A stretch of 50,511 bases of DNA from RUG12395 sp045541735 (lineage in GTDB: Bacteria > Bacillota > Clostridia > Oscillospirales > CAG-272). How positions within the stretch are numbered: the first letter of the stretch is position 1; every line of letters begins with the position of its first letter. Position numbers and translations under genes: made by a program. Of this stretch, positions 21,790-28,891 are shown piece after piece. Under the pieces are notes generated by a model. That model made no database searches. It was not told where the DNA came from and saw nothing but the letters and a program-made list of their open reading frames with translations. The DNA lies in NCBI GenBank assembly GCA_045541735.1, contig JAZQJQ010000005.1, positions 1-50,511 of the forward strand, given 5' to 3'.

Positions 21790-23268
21790 TTATTCACCCA
21801 AGGTAAACGAATCTATTCTCATATATCCATCAACAATGGTAATATTTATGTGATACCACTCCTTAAACACGCTGTATCTGCCAAAGCTCTGTATCCAATC
21901 CTTACCTTCTTCGCCGCCATCGGGCTTTGTTGATGTTTCTTCAAAATGTCTTACTTTGATCGTACACTTATCTCCATCAATAACATAAGAATCGTATGCA
22001 ATCTCGGTAACTCCGCCCTTGCCGCCATTAGTGAAAGTTATAGTCTGTGTTGATTTATCGTAGCCTGAATAATTTTCAAGATTAAACGAGGTGCCCCACA
22101 TTCTGGTTGTGAGCGTGTCAAATACAGAAAGAGGAATGGTATCCACATACATCCAATCACTCTTCCATTCTCTGTAGGGTGTCATATCCACCCCATAACC
22201 GGAACAAAGCCTGCAAGTAAGCTCCACGGCTTGGTATGGAGTAAGCTCGGAAGGCGAACTAAACGGATCTCTCCTGTAGATATTGAACAAAGACACTAAC
22301 GATTTGAATGTCGCAGAATAATCGACATCGCCGTATTCAAAAGTATCGGTTGTACTTACTGCACCGCAAGTTGCGCAGCTCTTATAGTATACTGCGGGAT
22401 TGGTTGAAGTAGCATCCGACTTTTTCGTCTGGTCATTGACCGTCTCTAATGTAAAACTGTGTCCAACTGGGTCCCCGTTTGTAAATGTATCGATAGTTCC
22501 AACGGCTCCGCAGGCCGAGCAACTCTTATAATATACAGCTGCATCGGTGCAGTTTGCCGCGCTTTTGAGCGCATCGGTCTTTACAATTTCTGCGGTGTAG
22601 TTATGCGCCATTGTTTCTCCCGAAACAAAGGTATCGGTCGAGCTTATTGCTTCACACATGGCACAACTCTTGAAATAGATTGCGGGCGACACGCAGGTAG
22701 CGTCGCTCTTCTTTGTTTCTGCCTTTACGGTCTCCGCAGTATAGCTATGTGCAAGCATTTCTCCGTGTTCAAAGGTTGCATCCGTCCCTACAACGCCGCA
22801 AGCTGCACAGCTCTTATAATATACCGCCACAGTAGTGCAAGTAGCAGTGCTCTTGAGAGCCTCATTTTTCACGTTTTCCGCGCTGTAATCGTGAGTAAGC
22901 ATTTCTCCGTAGGTAAACGTTTCCGTGGTACTTACAGCACCGCACACGGCACAGCTCTTGTAATATTCGGCAACTGCAGTACAGGTGGCTGCGCTCTTAA
23001 GAGCATTGTCATTCACCGTCTCTGCAGTATAGGTATGAGCCAAAGCCTCGCCGTAAGTAAACGTTGTATCTGTACTGACGGTTTCGCATTTTGAGCAGGT
23101 CTTAAAGTAAACTGCAGGAGCCGTACATGTGGCTGCAGATTTCAATGTTGCCTCACTGGCGATTTCAACCGAAAAATCGTGTTCGCACAACACTTCGCAT
23201 GAAGCAAGTGCAACTGTGCTCAAAAGCATTGCCAGACTGCAGATGATACCTAAAAATTGTCTTTTCAT
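21790..23268 (-). CDS. Lipoprotein with six 48-residue Cys-rich repeats
   Basis: An exported protein with lipobox ALASC (Cys24). Residues 30-316 consist of six tandem repeats of about 48 residues with the pattern H-x-Y-x2-E ... LKSAATC ... YYKSCxxCG ... TF.YGE. Each repeat keeps one His and three Cys (C, then CxxC), a possible metal or disulfide centre. The sixth repeat lacks the first Cys (DATSTN). Such repeats are common in clostridial surface proteins of unknown role. The C-terminal 175 residues are unrelated and contain a compact Trp/Tyr-rich domain. RBS-type AGGAG was not obvious; GGAGAAACAAAA precedes the ATG. Confidence 0.68.
   Translation of the reverse strand: MKRQFLGIICSLAMLLSTVALASCEVLCEHDFSVEIASEATLKSAATCTAPAVYFKTCSKCETVSTDTTFTYGEALAHTYTAETVNDNALKSAATCTAVAEYYKSCAVCGAVSTTETFTYGEMLTHDYSAENVKNEALKSTATCTTVAVYYKSCAACGVVGTDATFEHGEMLAHSYTAETVKAETKKSDATCVSPAIYFKSCAMCEAISSTDTFVSGETMAHNYTAEIVKTDALKSAANCTDAAVYYKSCSACGAVGTIDTFTNGDPVGHSFTLETVNDQTKKSDATSTNPAVYYKSCATCGAVSTTDTFEYGDVDYSATFKSLVSLFNIYRRDPFSSPSELTPYQAVELTCRLCSGYGVDMTPYREWKSDWMYVDTIPLSVFDTLTTRMWGTSFNLENYSGYDKSTQTITFTNGGKGGVTEIAYDSYVIDGDKCTIKVRHFEETSTKPDGGEEGKDWIQSFGRYSVFKEWYHINITIVDGYMRIDSFTLGE
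22321..23181 (-). repeat. Six tandem 144-base coding repeats
   Basis: Direct in-frame repeats of 144 bases (48 codons), the last slightly shorter, inside the Cys-rich lipoprotein. DNA identity between units is moderate, enough to allow copy-number change by slippage or recombination. Confidence 0.75.
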
Positions 23269-23338
23269 TTTTGTTTCTCCGTTGTAAAGTTATTTATAAT
23301 ACTTGAAAAACTTGTCAAGCGATGTTCAAATGGGTTTA

Positions 23339-24550
23339 TTACTGATTTGCGTTAACGCGAACTGTGTAGACACTGTAAGCTTTTTGGTTTCCTGCAATCT
23401 TAAGCAACACATCGCCTTCCAATCGACCTGTGGAAAATGACGAAAAAACAAGCCAACTCTGACTGACGTTAAACCAGCTTTGTTTGCCAATTTTACTTGA
23501 CGAATAATCGTATTTGATTTTTCCGTTATTCCTTGCCGTATCCAAATAAACGTTACCCGTTATATTGTCGTTGAATTGAGTAAAAGTAGGCTCAATCCTT
23601 TCAAATCCTAACCGAGAAATATAATTATCGTATATTCCTACCATTAGTTTTTCGGCTTCCGAGGCCGAAAGTTTAGCCGCAGATTCAGCTACATACGGAG
23701 GTGCATCACTTGGAAATACAACATAGCCCATTACCGGAAAGTGAAATTTGACAGTATACACAAAAACTCCGTCTGTCATCATTTCAACCTCTGCCTCACC
23801 GGTATAACCCAAAAAACTAACCTTTTTGATTTTAAATATATCCGTACCATTTCTTGAGACGCGGCACTCATATTCGAAATTGTCTTTTATTTGCTTCACT
23901 CCGCGCACGGAAAAAACATCTGTAACTTCCGAAAACAGAGTATCGGCAAAATTGGTGCCTCCGCGATATACCAAATCGTCGCAATAAAGTGTATTGTATA
24001 TGAGTTGAGCAACCTGACCTCTCGTCATTGGCGCTTCATAATCTACTCCGTCCAAGTTGTTCATTAACCCGAACATATTTGCCTTGTTAATATACCCCGT
24101 AGGAAAGGACAATCCCGAAGAGGCCGACGCCTGACCGAGAGCTCTTACTGCCATAGTCAATGCCTCTTGCACCGTAACAGCACCCAAGGGATCAAAAACT
24201 GTTCCTCCCTTGCCGTTAACGATCTCAAGATCATAGCAAAAGGAAATAGCAGCATTAAACGTTGAATCAACAAGATCAGTAAATATGGTTTTGTTTTCTG
24301 TGTCGGGTGAATCGTCAATAGCCAACCCCGATCTCAGCCTTGCAATGAACAACGCCATCTCCTGACGCGTAACGGTTCTGTTGGGCTGAAATTCAGAAGC
24401 GCTCGCTCCCTTCACAAGCCCCATTTCGGCAAGAGTCCCAATTGCGTCTTCATATGGTGACGATGACACGTCTTCAAAGGCGCACACGCCGACCGCCGAC
24501 GTTGCAATTATGGCAAAACAAATAATAATTGCAAATAACTTTTTTAGCAT
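23339..24550 (-). CDS. S-layer homology (SLH) domain surface protein
   Basis: A secreted protein of 403 residues. A signal peptide (LFAIIICFAIIATSAVGVCAF) is followed by SLH modules: FEDVSSSPYEDAIGTLAEMGLVKG ... FQPNRTVTRQEMALFIARL, then FTDLVDSTFNAAISFCYDLEIVNG ... FDPLGAVTVQEALTMAVRAL, and a third, partial one ending PMTRGQVAQLIYNTLY. SLH domains bind pyruvylated secondary cell-wall polymer, so this should be a wall-anchored protein. Residues 215-403 form a beta-rich region of unknown role. It is second in the operon after the membrane protein. Confidence 0.83.
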   Translation of the reverse strand: MLKKLFAIIICFAIIATSAVGVCAFEDVSSSPYEDAIGTLAEMGLVKGASASEFQPNRTVTRQEMALFIARLRSGLAIDDSPDTENKTIFTDLVDSTFNAAISFCYDLEIVNGKGGTVFDPLGAVTVQEALTMAVRALGQASASSGLSFPTGYINKANMFGLMNNLDGVDYEAPMTRGQVAQLIYNTLYCDDLVYRGGTNFADTLFSEVTDVFSVRGVKQIKDNFEYECRVSRNGTDIFKIKKVSFLGYTGEAEVEMMTDGVFVYTVKFHFPVMGYVVFPSDAPPYVAESAAKLSASEAEKLMVGIYDNYISRLGFERIEPTFTQFNDNITGNVYLDTARNNGKIKYDYSSSKIGKQSWFNVSQSWLVFSSFSTGRLEGDVLLKIAGNQKAYSVYTVRVNANQ

Positions 24551-24583
24551 ATTATCCTCTCAATTTAATGGTGTATTTCATTA

Positions 24584-25216
24584 TCAACAATAGATATTCT
24601 CTATAACTGTAATGCTCTTAATAGCTTCAACCAGCTCTGCCTGATGTCGCTCGGCCATAACATAATTTTCAAACAAATTAATGGCCTCTTTCATATTATC
24701 AGCTCTCTTGTTTATTAATGCTTCTACCATCCAATCCAAAGCATACGAATTATGATATACCGGAGGCACTTCTGAGCTTTTCAACCGTATCCGCAACTCT
24801 TTTCTGCGATTTAACAAAACACCTGCCCGTTCTCCGAACCTTCTATCAAAGATTGCCTGCTCGCGTTTGGTGAATTGTCTGCCTTCATCGATAGTCTTTG
24901 TAGACTTTTTGTCGTAGCATATAAAATGTATGAAATAACCCAAAATTACCGCAGCAAAACCGGGGCCAATACCGCTGAATATGTTTTCTATCATGATCGA
25001 AATCGTAATCTCATCATACATGAACTTCGCGTTCCACCAGGCCGCCAACAAAGTTGCTATCAGAAACAACAGAACAAACAGCAAGAAATAAATAAGTATA
25101 AGCTTGCGCTTTTTCCTCTTAAGTTCTTCAAGCATAATCTCCCTTCCGCTTGATGACAGCTCGGAATGAATAACGTCCAATTCGTTAATGACCGCTTGTG
25201 TCTCAAATAATGTCAT
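24584..25216 (-). CDS. Membrane protein with two spans, first gene of the switchable operon
   Basis: A 210-residue protein with no recognised family. Residues about 28-40 are very basic (LKRKKRKLI), then two membrane segments: LIYFLLFVLLFLIATLLAAWW and ENIFSGIGPGFAAVILGYFIHFI. The rest is a charged, helical cytoplasmic part. AAGGA lies before the ATG. Only 37 bases separate the start codon from the inverted recombination site at 25254-25279, and no promoter is visible in that gap, so expression should depend on the invertible segment. Confidence 0.6.
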   Translation of the reverse strand: MTLFETQAVINELDVIHSELSSSGREIMLEELKRKKRKLILIYFLLFVLLFLIATLLAAWWNAKFMYDEITISIMIENIFSGIGPGFAAVILGYFIHFICYDKKSTKTIDEGRQFTKREQAIFDRRFGERAGVLLNRRKELRIRLKSSEVPPVYHNSYALDWMVEALINKRADNMKEAINLFENYVMAERHQAELVEAIKSITVIENIYC

Positions 25217-25253
25217 TTTATGTCCTTTCTTGTTTTACGCATTAACTTCAAAA

Positions 25254-25279
25254 TACTACATAATCGACATTATGTAGTA
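25254..25279. repeat. Recombination site 1 of the invertible segment (IRL)
   Basis: A 26-base site made of two perfect 11-bp inverted arms (TACTACATAAT / ATTATGTAGTA) around an asymmetric 4-base centre CGAC, the layout of a tyrosine-recombinase crossover site. It matches the reverse complement of site 2 at 24 of 26 positions. Confidence 0.8.
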
Positions 25280-25362
25280 AAACGCATCAAACCATCAGAT
25301 AAAAACGCGAGTATTCGCAACTTGACCGGCGTTTTTCCATACTTGAAAAGCGCAAAAAAACA

Positions 25363-25429
25363 AACCCATCACAACATTCAGACCAATGATAAAACTTTTT
25401 TCCTTCATTGGTCTTTTTTGTGATGGGTT
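25363..25429. terminator. Nested two-way terminator inside the invertible segment
   Basis: The outer stem AACCCATCACAA (25363-25374) pairs with TTGTGATGGGTT (25418-25429). The inner stem GACCAATGA (25381-25389) pairs with TCATTGGTC (25405-25413), followed by TTTTTT. On the minus strand the outer stem is followed by TGTTTTTTT. It would stop recombinase read-through from reaching the surface operon. Confidence 0.75.
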
Positions 25430-25474
25430 CTTTTGTAAATTTTCTGTGTTTTTCGCCCTTTTTCTGCAAATGCG

Positions 25475-25504
25475 TTGACAACTATTCCGTTTAAGTGCTA
25501 AAAT
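25475..25504 (+). promoter_or_regulatory. Strong promoter inside the invertible segment
   Basis: A perfect TTGACA (25475-25480), an 18-base spacer and TAAAAT (25499-25504). In the present orientation the only sequence downstream is antisense to the recombinase gene. Confidence 0.75.
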
Positions 25505-25527
25505 ACAGAAAAAGCCGTATGTACACA

Positions 25528-25553
25528 AACTACATAATGTCGATTATGTTGTA
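25528..25553. repeat. Recombination site 2 of the invertible segment (IRR)
   Basis: The inverted partner of site 1, with two mismatches and centre GTCG (reverse of CGAC). It overlaps the last codons and stop of the recombinase gene. The stop lies outside the central 4 bases, so inversion leaves the protein unchanged. Confidence 0.8.
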
Positions 25554-26398
25554 ACCTCTTCGAGCCCCAACAAACCAAGTTTTTGTATCTGTTTTCTGTG
25601 TATTTCTCCGCTTTCCTGTGTGTAGATACGGGTGGTGTTTATGCTTGAATGTCCCAATATATCAGCAAGTCTCACAATGTCCTTTTGTTTGCTGTAATAA
25701 GTGCGAGCAAACAAATGCCTGAGGTTGTGCGGAAACACCTTACTTGCAGAAACACCGGCAGAATTACAAAGCTTCTTCATACTTGTCCATATATTTGACC
25801 TATTAAGTGGTTTGCCGTTTTTGGTAACGAAAACGGGACCGCTTTTTATTTTATACTTATTAATGTATGCTTTCAAAAGCTTGCAAAGCTTCCCGGGAAA
25901 ATACACGGTCCTGCGCTTGCCCTTGCTGCTAATCTCCACCTTGTCGATACTCACGCTTTCCACGGTAATATGCTTCAGCTCGGAAACTCGGATACCGGTG
26001 GAGCAGATCGTTTGCATTACCAATATCAGGCGTTCGTTATTCTCTCCCCTTGCGGCATTCAACAGACGCTCATATTCAGCCTTACTCAACTCTTTGTCGG
26101 ACGAGGCAAAGATCTGCCTTTGCACCTTGACGGTTTTAACCCTCAAGTCCGCCCATCCCATAAACAAAAAGAACGCGTTCAAGGATGATATTACGGAATT
26201 CACACTTGACGTTGCGTACCGCTCAAGAAGATAAGTCTTATATTCCAAGACGATGCTTTTGCTGATCGTCCTTTGCCCGCACCAATCGGAAAACACCTTA
26301 ATATCCCGCAAATATTTGCTAACCGTATCCGGTGCTTTTTCTTCTTCCATCAAATATACCTTGAACCGCTCAATAGCCACGTTGTCAATCATTTGCAT
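25544..26398 (-). CDS. Tyrosine recombinase (XerC/D-like), likely DNA invertase
   Basis: A site-specific recombinase of 284 residues. The N-terminal SAM-like core-binding domain (DTVSKYLRDIKVFSDWC) is followed by the catalytic domain with Arg in TGIRVSELKHI, a lysine in SSKGKRRTVYF, His-x-x-Arg in HNLRHLFARTYY, His in LGHSSINTT and the nucleophile Tyr in RIYTQ. It closely adjoins an inverted pair of candidate crossover sites, the second overlapping its own stop codon, which points to inversion of that segment. AAGGGG precedes the ATG. It lacks the arm-binding domain of the large integrase at 48401. Confidence 0.85.
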   Translation of the reverse strand: MQMIDNVAIERFKVYLMEEEKAPDTVSKYLRDIKVFSDWCGQRTISKSIVLEYKTYLLERYATSSVNSVISSLNAFFLFMGWADLRVKTVKVQRQIFASSDKELSKAEYERLLNAARGENNERLILVMQTICSTGIRVSELKHITVESVSIDKVEISSKGKRRTVYFPGKLCKLLKAYINKYKIKSGPVFVTKNGKPLNRSNIWTSMKKLCNSAGVSASKVFPHNLRHLFARTYYSKQKDIVRLADILGHSSINTTRIYTQESGEIHRKQIQKLGLLGLEEVTT

Positions 26399-26637
26399 AT
26401 AACCCCTTCTTCCATAGTTTCTTTCAAATAATAGTCTACCATTTTTCCCGAAGGAAATGTAAAACGATCATCATAATGCAAACGGAGTTTTTGTCCTAAA
26501 GAGGCAAAAACACATAATGAGCAAGAATGATCTCTATAAGTAGCAATATTATTATGAAACAAATCTCGGTCAAAAAGTGCATTATATATGAAAAACGGAA
26601 GCGGCTCCTCGGTCATTTCCGATGCAGAGCCGCTCAT
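26389..26637 (-). CDS. Small open frame ahead of the recombinase, unrecognised
   Basis: 82 codons ending LHYDDRFTFPSGKMVDYYLKETMEEGVICK and overlapping the recombinase start by 10 bases. The C-terminal 50 residues look protein-like, but the first 15 codons lie inside the terminator of the VWA gene and no ribosome site is clear. It may be a gene remnant or a short coupled peptide. Confidence 0.25.
   Translation of the reverse strand: MSGSASEMTEEPLPFFIYNALFDRDLFHNNIATYRDHSCSLCVFASLGQKLRLHYDDRFTFPSGKMVDYYLKETMEEGVICK
26595..26634 (-). terminator. Terminator after the VWA gene
   Basis: AGCGGCTC (26600-26607) pairs with GAGCCGCT (26627-26634). On the minus strand it is followed by TCCGTTTTTC. 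It marks the end of the long defence transcript. Confidence 0.65.
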
Positions 26638-26642
26638 TTTGG

Positions 26643-27359
26643 TTATTTACTTGTTTTCCCTCGTTTCTGATAATCGTCGTTGATCTCCTCGCTCCAATCG
26701 TCTCCAAGCGGCGCGCTCGCTCTGACCTTACAAACAGCCTTTGCAACCGACTCATAAAGGATATGCGTGCCTTCTCCGTCGGCATTGTAGTTCACGGCTC
26801 TATCCTTGCCGATACCGTAACGAGCAGCGGTTTCCACAGCATCAATATTCGCGCCGATAAACAAGAACTCCCATCCATACTTTTCCTTCTGATGCTCGAT
26901 CATCTTCTTGACCTGCTCGCTTGTGTAACGGTGGCTTGCGTTTTCCTGTCCGTCGGTCGTGATAACGAACATTGTATGCTCCGGTTCGTCCTCGGGACGG
27001 GCATATTTATGAATGTTTCCAATGTGATGTATCGCTCCGCCGATTGCGTCGATCAGAGCCGTACAACCGCGAACTGTATAGTCCCTTTCGGTCATCTTTG
27101 GAATGTTGCCGAGCTTCACACGATCGTGCAAAACCTCACTCTCATTATCAAAGAGTATGGTAGAAACATAACACTCGCCGTCCTGCTTCTTCTGCTTTTC
27201 AATCATAGCATTGAAACCACCTATGGTATCGCCCTCAAGACCCGACATAGATCCGCTTCTGTCCAAAATAAATACAAGCTCGGTAATGTTGTTCGGCACG
27301 ATCAGCTTTTCGTGCTGAATGCCACCACAATATTCAATTGTTTTTTCTTTGTTTTTCAT
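26643..27359 (-). CDS. VWA-domain protein (TerY-like)
   Basis: A cytoplasmic von Willebrand factor A protein of 238 residues. The start is the ATG at 27359 with GAGAGG upstream. The MIDAS motif is intact: FILDRSGSMSG (DxSxS), Thr in GCTALIDAI and Asp in ITTDGQENAS. Alone in a cytosolic protein, such domains act as metal-dependent scaffolds. It follows the macro-domain/HTH genes, and VWA and macro proteins are often neighbours in tellurite-like and stress clusters. No enzymatic motif is present. Confidence 0.8.
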   Translation of the reverse strand: MKNKEKTIEYCGGIQHEKLIVPNNITELVFILDRSGSMSGLEGDTIGGFNAMIEKQKKQDGECYVSTILFDNESEVLHDRVKLGNIPKMTERDYTVRGCTALIDAIGGAIHHIGNIHKYARPEDEPEHTMFVITTDGQENASHRYTSEQVKKMIEHQKEKYGWEFLFIGANIDAVETAARYGIGKDRAVNYNADGEGTHILYESVAKAVCKVRASAPLGDDWSEEINDDYQKRGKTSK

Positions 27360-27439
27360 AATAGAAAACCTCTCTTTCATTTGATGTCATCATTGTACAT
27401 TAATAAAAGAGAGGTTTGGTCGCTTCGTATGCGACAAAT

Positions 27440-27835
27440 TTACGCTCCAAGCAAACTCTGATCAAACGCAAACAGAGCCTCGTTGATTTCAAAAATATTG
27501 TAATTACCTTTGCTTATAAAGTATTCAATGATAATATCGAACTTATTGCTGTGAGATAGCGCAAAGCCTGCCTTACGAAGCATGTCCTCGGTCTCGGAAA
27601 GGGAAAGCTCCAAGGAGATTGCAAACGCGAGAGCGGTAGGTTTACTCGGCTTATAGTTAACGTCACTGCGGATCTTGGAGAACAGCTTACGGTCAATGTT
27701 TGCCTTTTTGTAACACTCGGCATCGGTCATACCCTTTTCATTGATCTTGCGCAGAAGCATTTGCGAAAAGCTCTCGTCGATCTGCTTTAGCTTTGCATCC
27801 AAGTCATCTCGGCAAGCATAGCCTTGCACTCGCAC
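27440..27835 (-). CDS. C-terminal helix-turn-helix-like domain split from the macro-domain gene
   Basis: The visible protein (DDLDAKLKQIDESFSQMLLRKINEKGMTDAECYKKANIDRKLFSKIRSD...) matches, from memory of the family, the C-terminal domain usually fused to bacterial macro-domain proteins of about 340 residues. It contains a helix-turn-helix-like core and ends FEINEALFAFDQSLLGA. It overlaps the macro gene by 49 bases in a different frame. A one-base shift near 27815-27825 would restore one protein. The GTG at 27835 has no good ribosome site. Likely a frameshifted gene, or a carrier of a sequencing error. Confidence 0.6.
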   Translation of the reverse strand: MRVQGYACRDDLDAKLKQIDESFSQMLLRKINEKGMTDAECYKKANIDRKLFSKIRSDVNYKPSKPTALAFAISLELSLSETEDMLRKAGFALSHSNKFDIIIEYFISKGNYNIFEINEALFAFDQSLLGA

Positions 27836-28464
27836 ATTTCAAGGAAGTCATCGTCTGATCTCTTCCTTTTTGCGCGTGGCGCAGTTGCCTTGAGTGCATT
27901 CATACGAATACACTCGCGGCTGTGATCGGTATGCCCGTCAACGTAATTATCGTCAATGTATTCGGCAATATCCGAGAACAGCTTCTCGCTGATCTTGTAC
28001 GCGGCCCTGTCGAAGATGACGATATAGACCGTCATTTCATTTTCAAGAAGAAAGGTGCTGATAACGTCGATAGCAACCTTTAAGGCTTGATCCTTGGGGT
28101 ATCCGTACACGCCCGACGAGATAAGCGGAAACGCCACGGTTTCACAATTGAGCTCCTTCGCCAGAGCCAAAGACTCGCGGTAACAGGACTCAAGCAACGC
28201 CTTTTCTCCGTGCGCTCCGTCGTCGTAAATAGGACCGACGGTATGTATTACGTACTTCGCAGGCAAATTGTATCCGCCCGTGATCTTTGCCGTGCCCGTC
28301 TTGCAACCCCCAAGCGTTCTGCACTCGGCAAGAAGTCCAGCGCCTGCGGCGCGGTGAATTGCACCGTCAACACCTCCACCGCCCGAGAGCGCCTCGTCGG
28401 TAGCATTGACAATGGCGTCCACATTCATTTTCGTTATATCGTTTCTTACTATTTCAAGCGGCAT
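27787..28464 (-). CDS. Macro-domain (ADP-ribose-binding) protein
   Basis: Binds or hydrolyses ADP-ribose derivatives. The start is the ATG at 28464 after a perfect AAGGAGG. Residues 1-165 form the macro domain: IVRNDITKMNVDAIVNATDEALSGGGGVDGAIHRAAG (substrate loop 1) and FPLISSGVYGYPKDQAL (loop 2), like MacroD/YmdB enzymes that remove mono-ADP-ribose or O-acetyl-ADP-ribose. After a charged linker (APRAKRKRSDDD) the frame stops 49 bases into the HTH-like domain. It starts 13 bases after the MmcQ gene. Confidence 0.85.
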   Translation of the reverse strand: MPLEIVRNDITKMNVDAIVNATDEALSGGGGVDGAIHRAAGAGLLAECRTLGGCKTGTAKITGGYNLPAKYVIHTVGPIYDDGAHGEKALLESCYRESLALAKELNCETVAFPLISSGVYGYPKDQALKVAIDVISTFLLENEMTVYIVIFDRAAYKISEKLFSDIAEYIDDNYVDGHTDHSRECIRMNALKATAPRAKRKRSDDDFLEMCECKAMLAEMTWMQS

Positions 28465-28477
28465 AGGGTGCCTCCTT

Positions 28478-28858
28478 TCATTTTGGTTGTTTTGGCTTTT
28501 TCTTGGATGCCTTCGTTGCCTCAAAACTCACATATACGAGAAACTGCACCACATCATCCGGCGCATCGGTCAGAAGCACCGAGATCCAATGTAGCTTGTT
28601 CATGTGATAGGCGGGATATACTCCGTCCGCTGCACCGAACGAACCGAACATCTCGGTCGGAAGCTTAAGGTTGACAACATCGATCGCCTCGTCGCTGTCA
28701 AACCCAAACTTGCGCCGGGATACCTTCATTACAAGTGCAAACCACTTGCGATTATCCGCATGCCTCAGCACCGCCGTCTCAAAACCCTCGTCAAACGGAT
28801 AGTCCGGCGATGTGCCAAATGTATCGAGGCAGTATTCAAGAAATTCTTGTTTTGTCAT
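28478..28858 (-). CDS. MmcQ/YjbR-family protein, copy 2
   Basis: A 126-residue paralogue of the gene at 15926-16294. It begins MTKQEFLEYCLDTFGTSPDY and has the same central motifs (KLPTEMFGSFGAADGVYPAY, NKLHWISVLL). It ends in a basic tail (KASKKKPKQPK). AGGAGG-type sequence precedes the start. Its first 26 codons and ribosome site are repeated upstream at 33051-33144, on the other side of the NACHT gene. It is co-directional with the macro, HTH and VWA genes. Confidence 0.85.
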   Translation of the reverse strand: MTKQEFLEYCLDTFGTSPDYPFDEGFETAVLRHADNRKWFALVMKVSRRKFGFDSDEAIDVVNLKLPTEMFGSFGAADGVYPAYHMNKLHWISVLLTDAPDDVVQFLVYVSFEATKASKKKPKQPK

Positions 28859-28891
28859 CGCCAGACCTCCTTTTGGTTCTTACACTTAATT

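Larger units (their letters stand above)
25280..25527. promoter_or_regulatory. Putative invertible promoter segment (OFF orientation)
   Basis: This 248-base stretch between two inverted 26-base sites contains no gene. It holds a two-way terminator and one strong promoter that points right, away from the surface operon and into the 3' end of the recombinase gene. Inverting it would place the promoter about 90 bases upstream of the operon's first start codon. This is the standard layout of an invertible ON/OFF promoter. Confidence 0.72.

Noticed and set aside
22321..23181. CRISPR-like periodicity
   Set aside because: The 144-base period is in frame within a lipoprotein and encodes a 48-residue repeat. 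There are no short repeats with unique spacers.
27370..27440. Possible promoter between the HTH-like and VWA genes
   Set aside because: AT-rich but no convincing -10/-35 pair at proper spacing on the minus strand.
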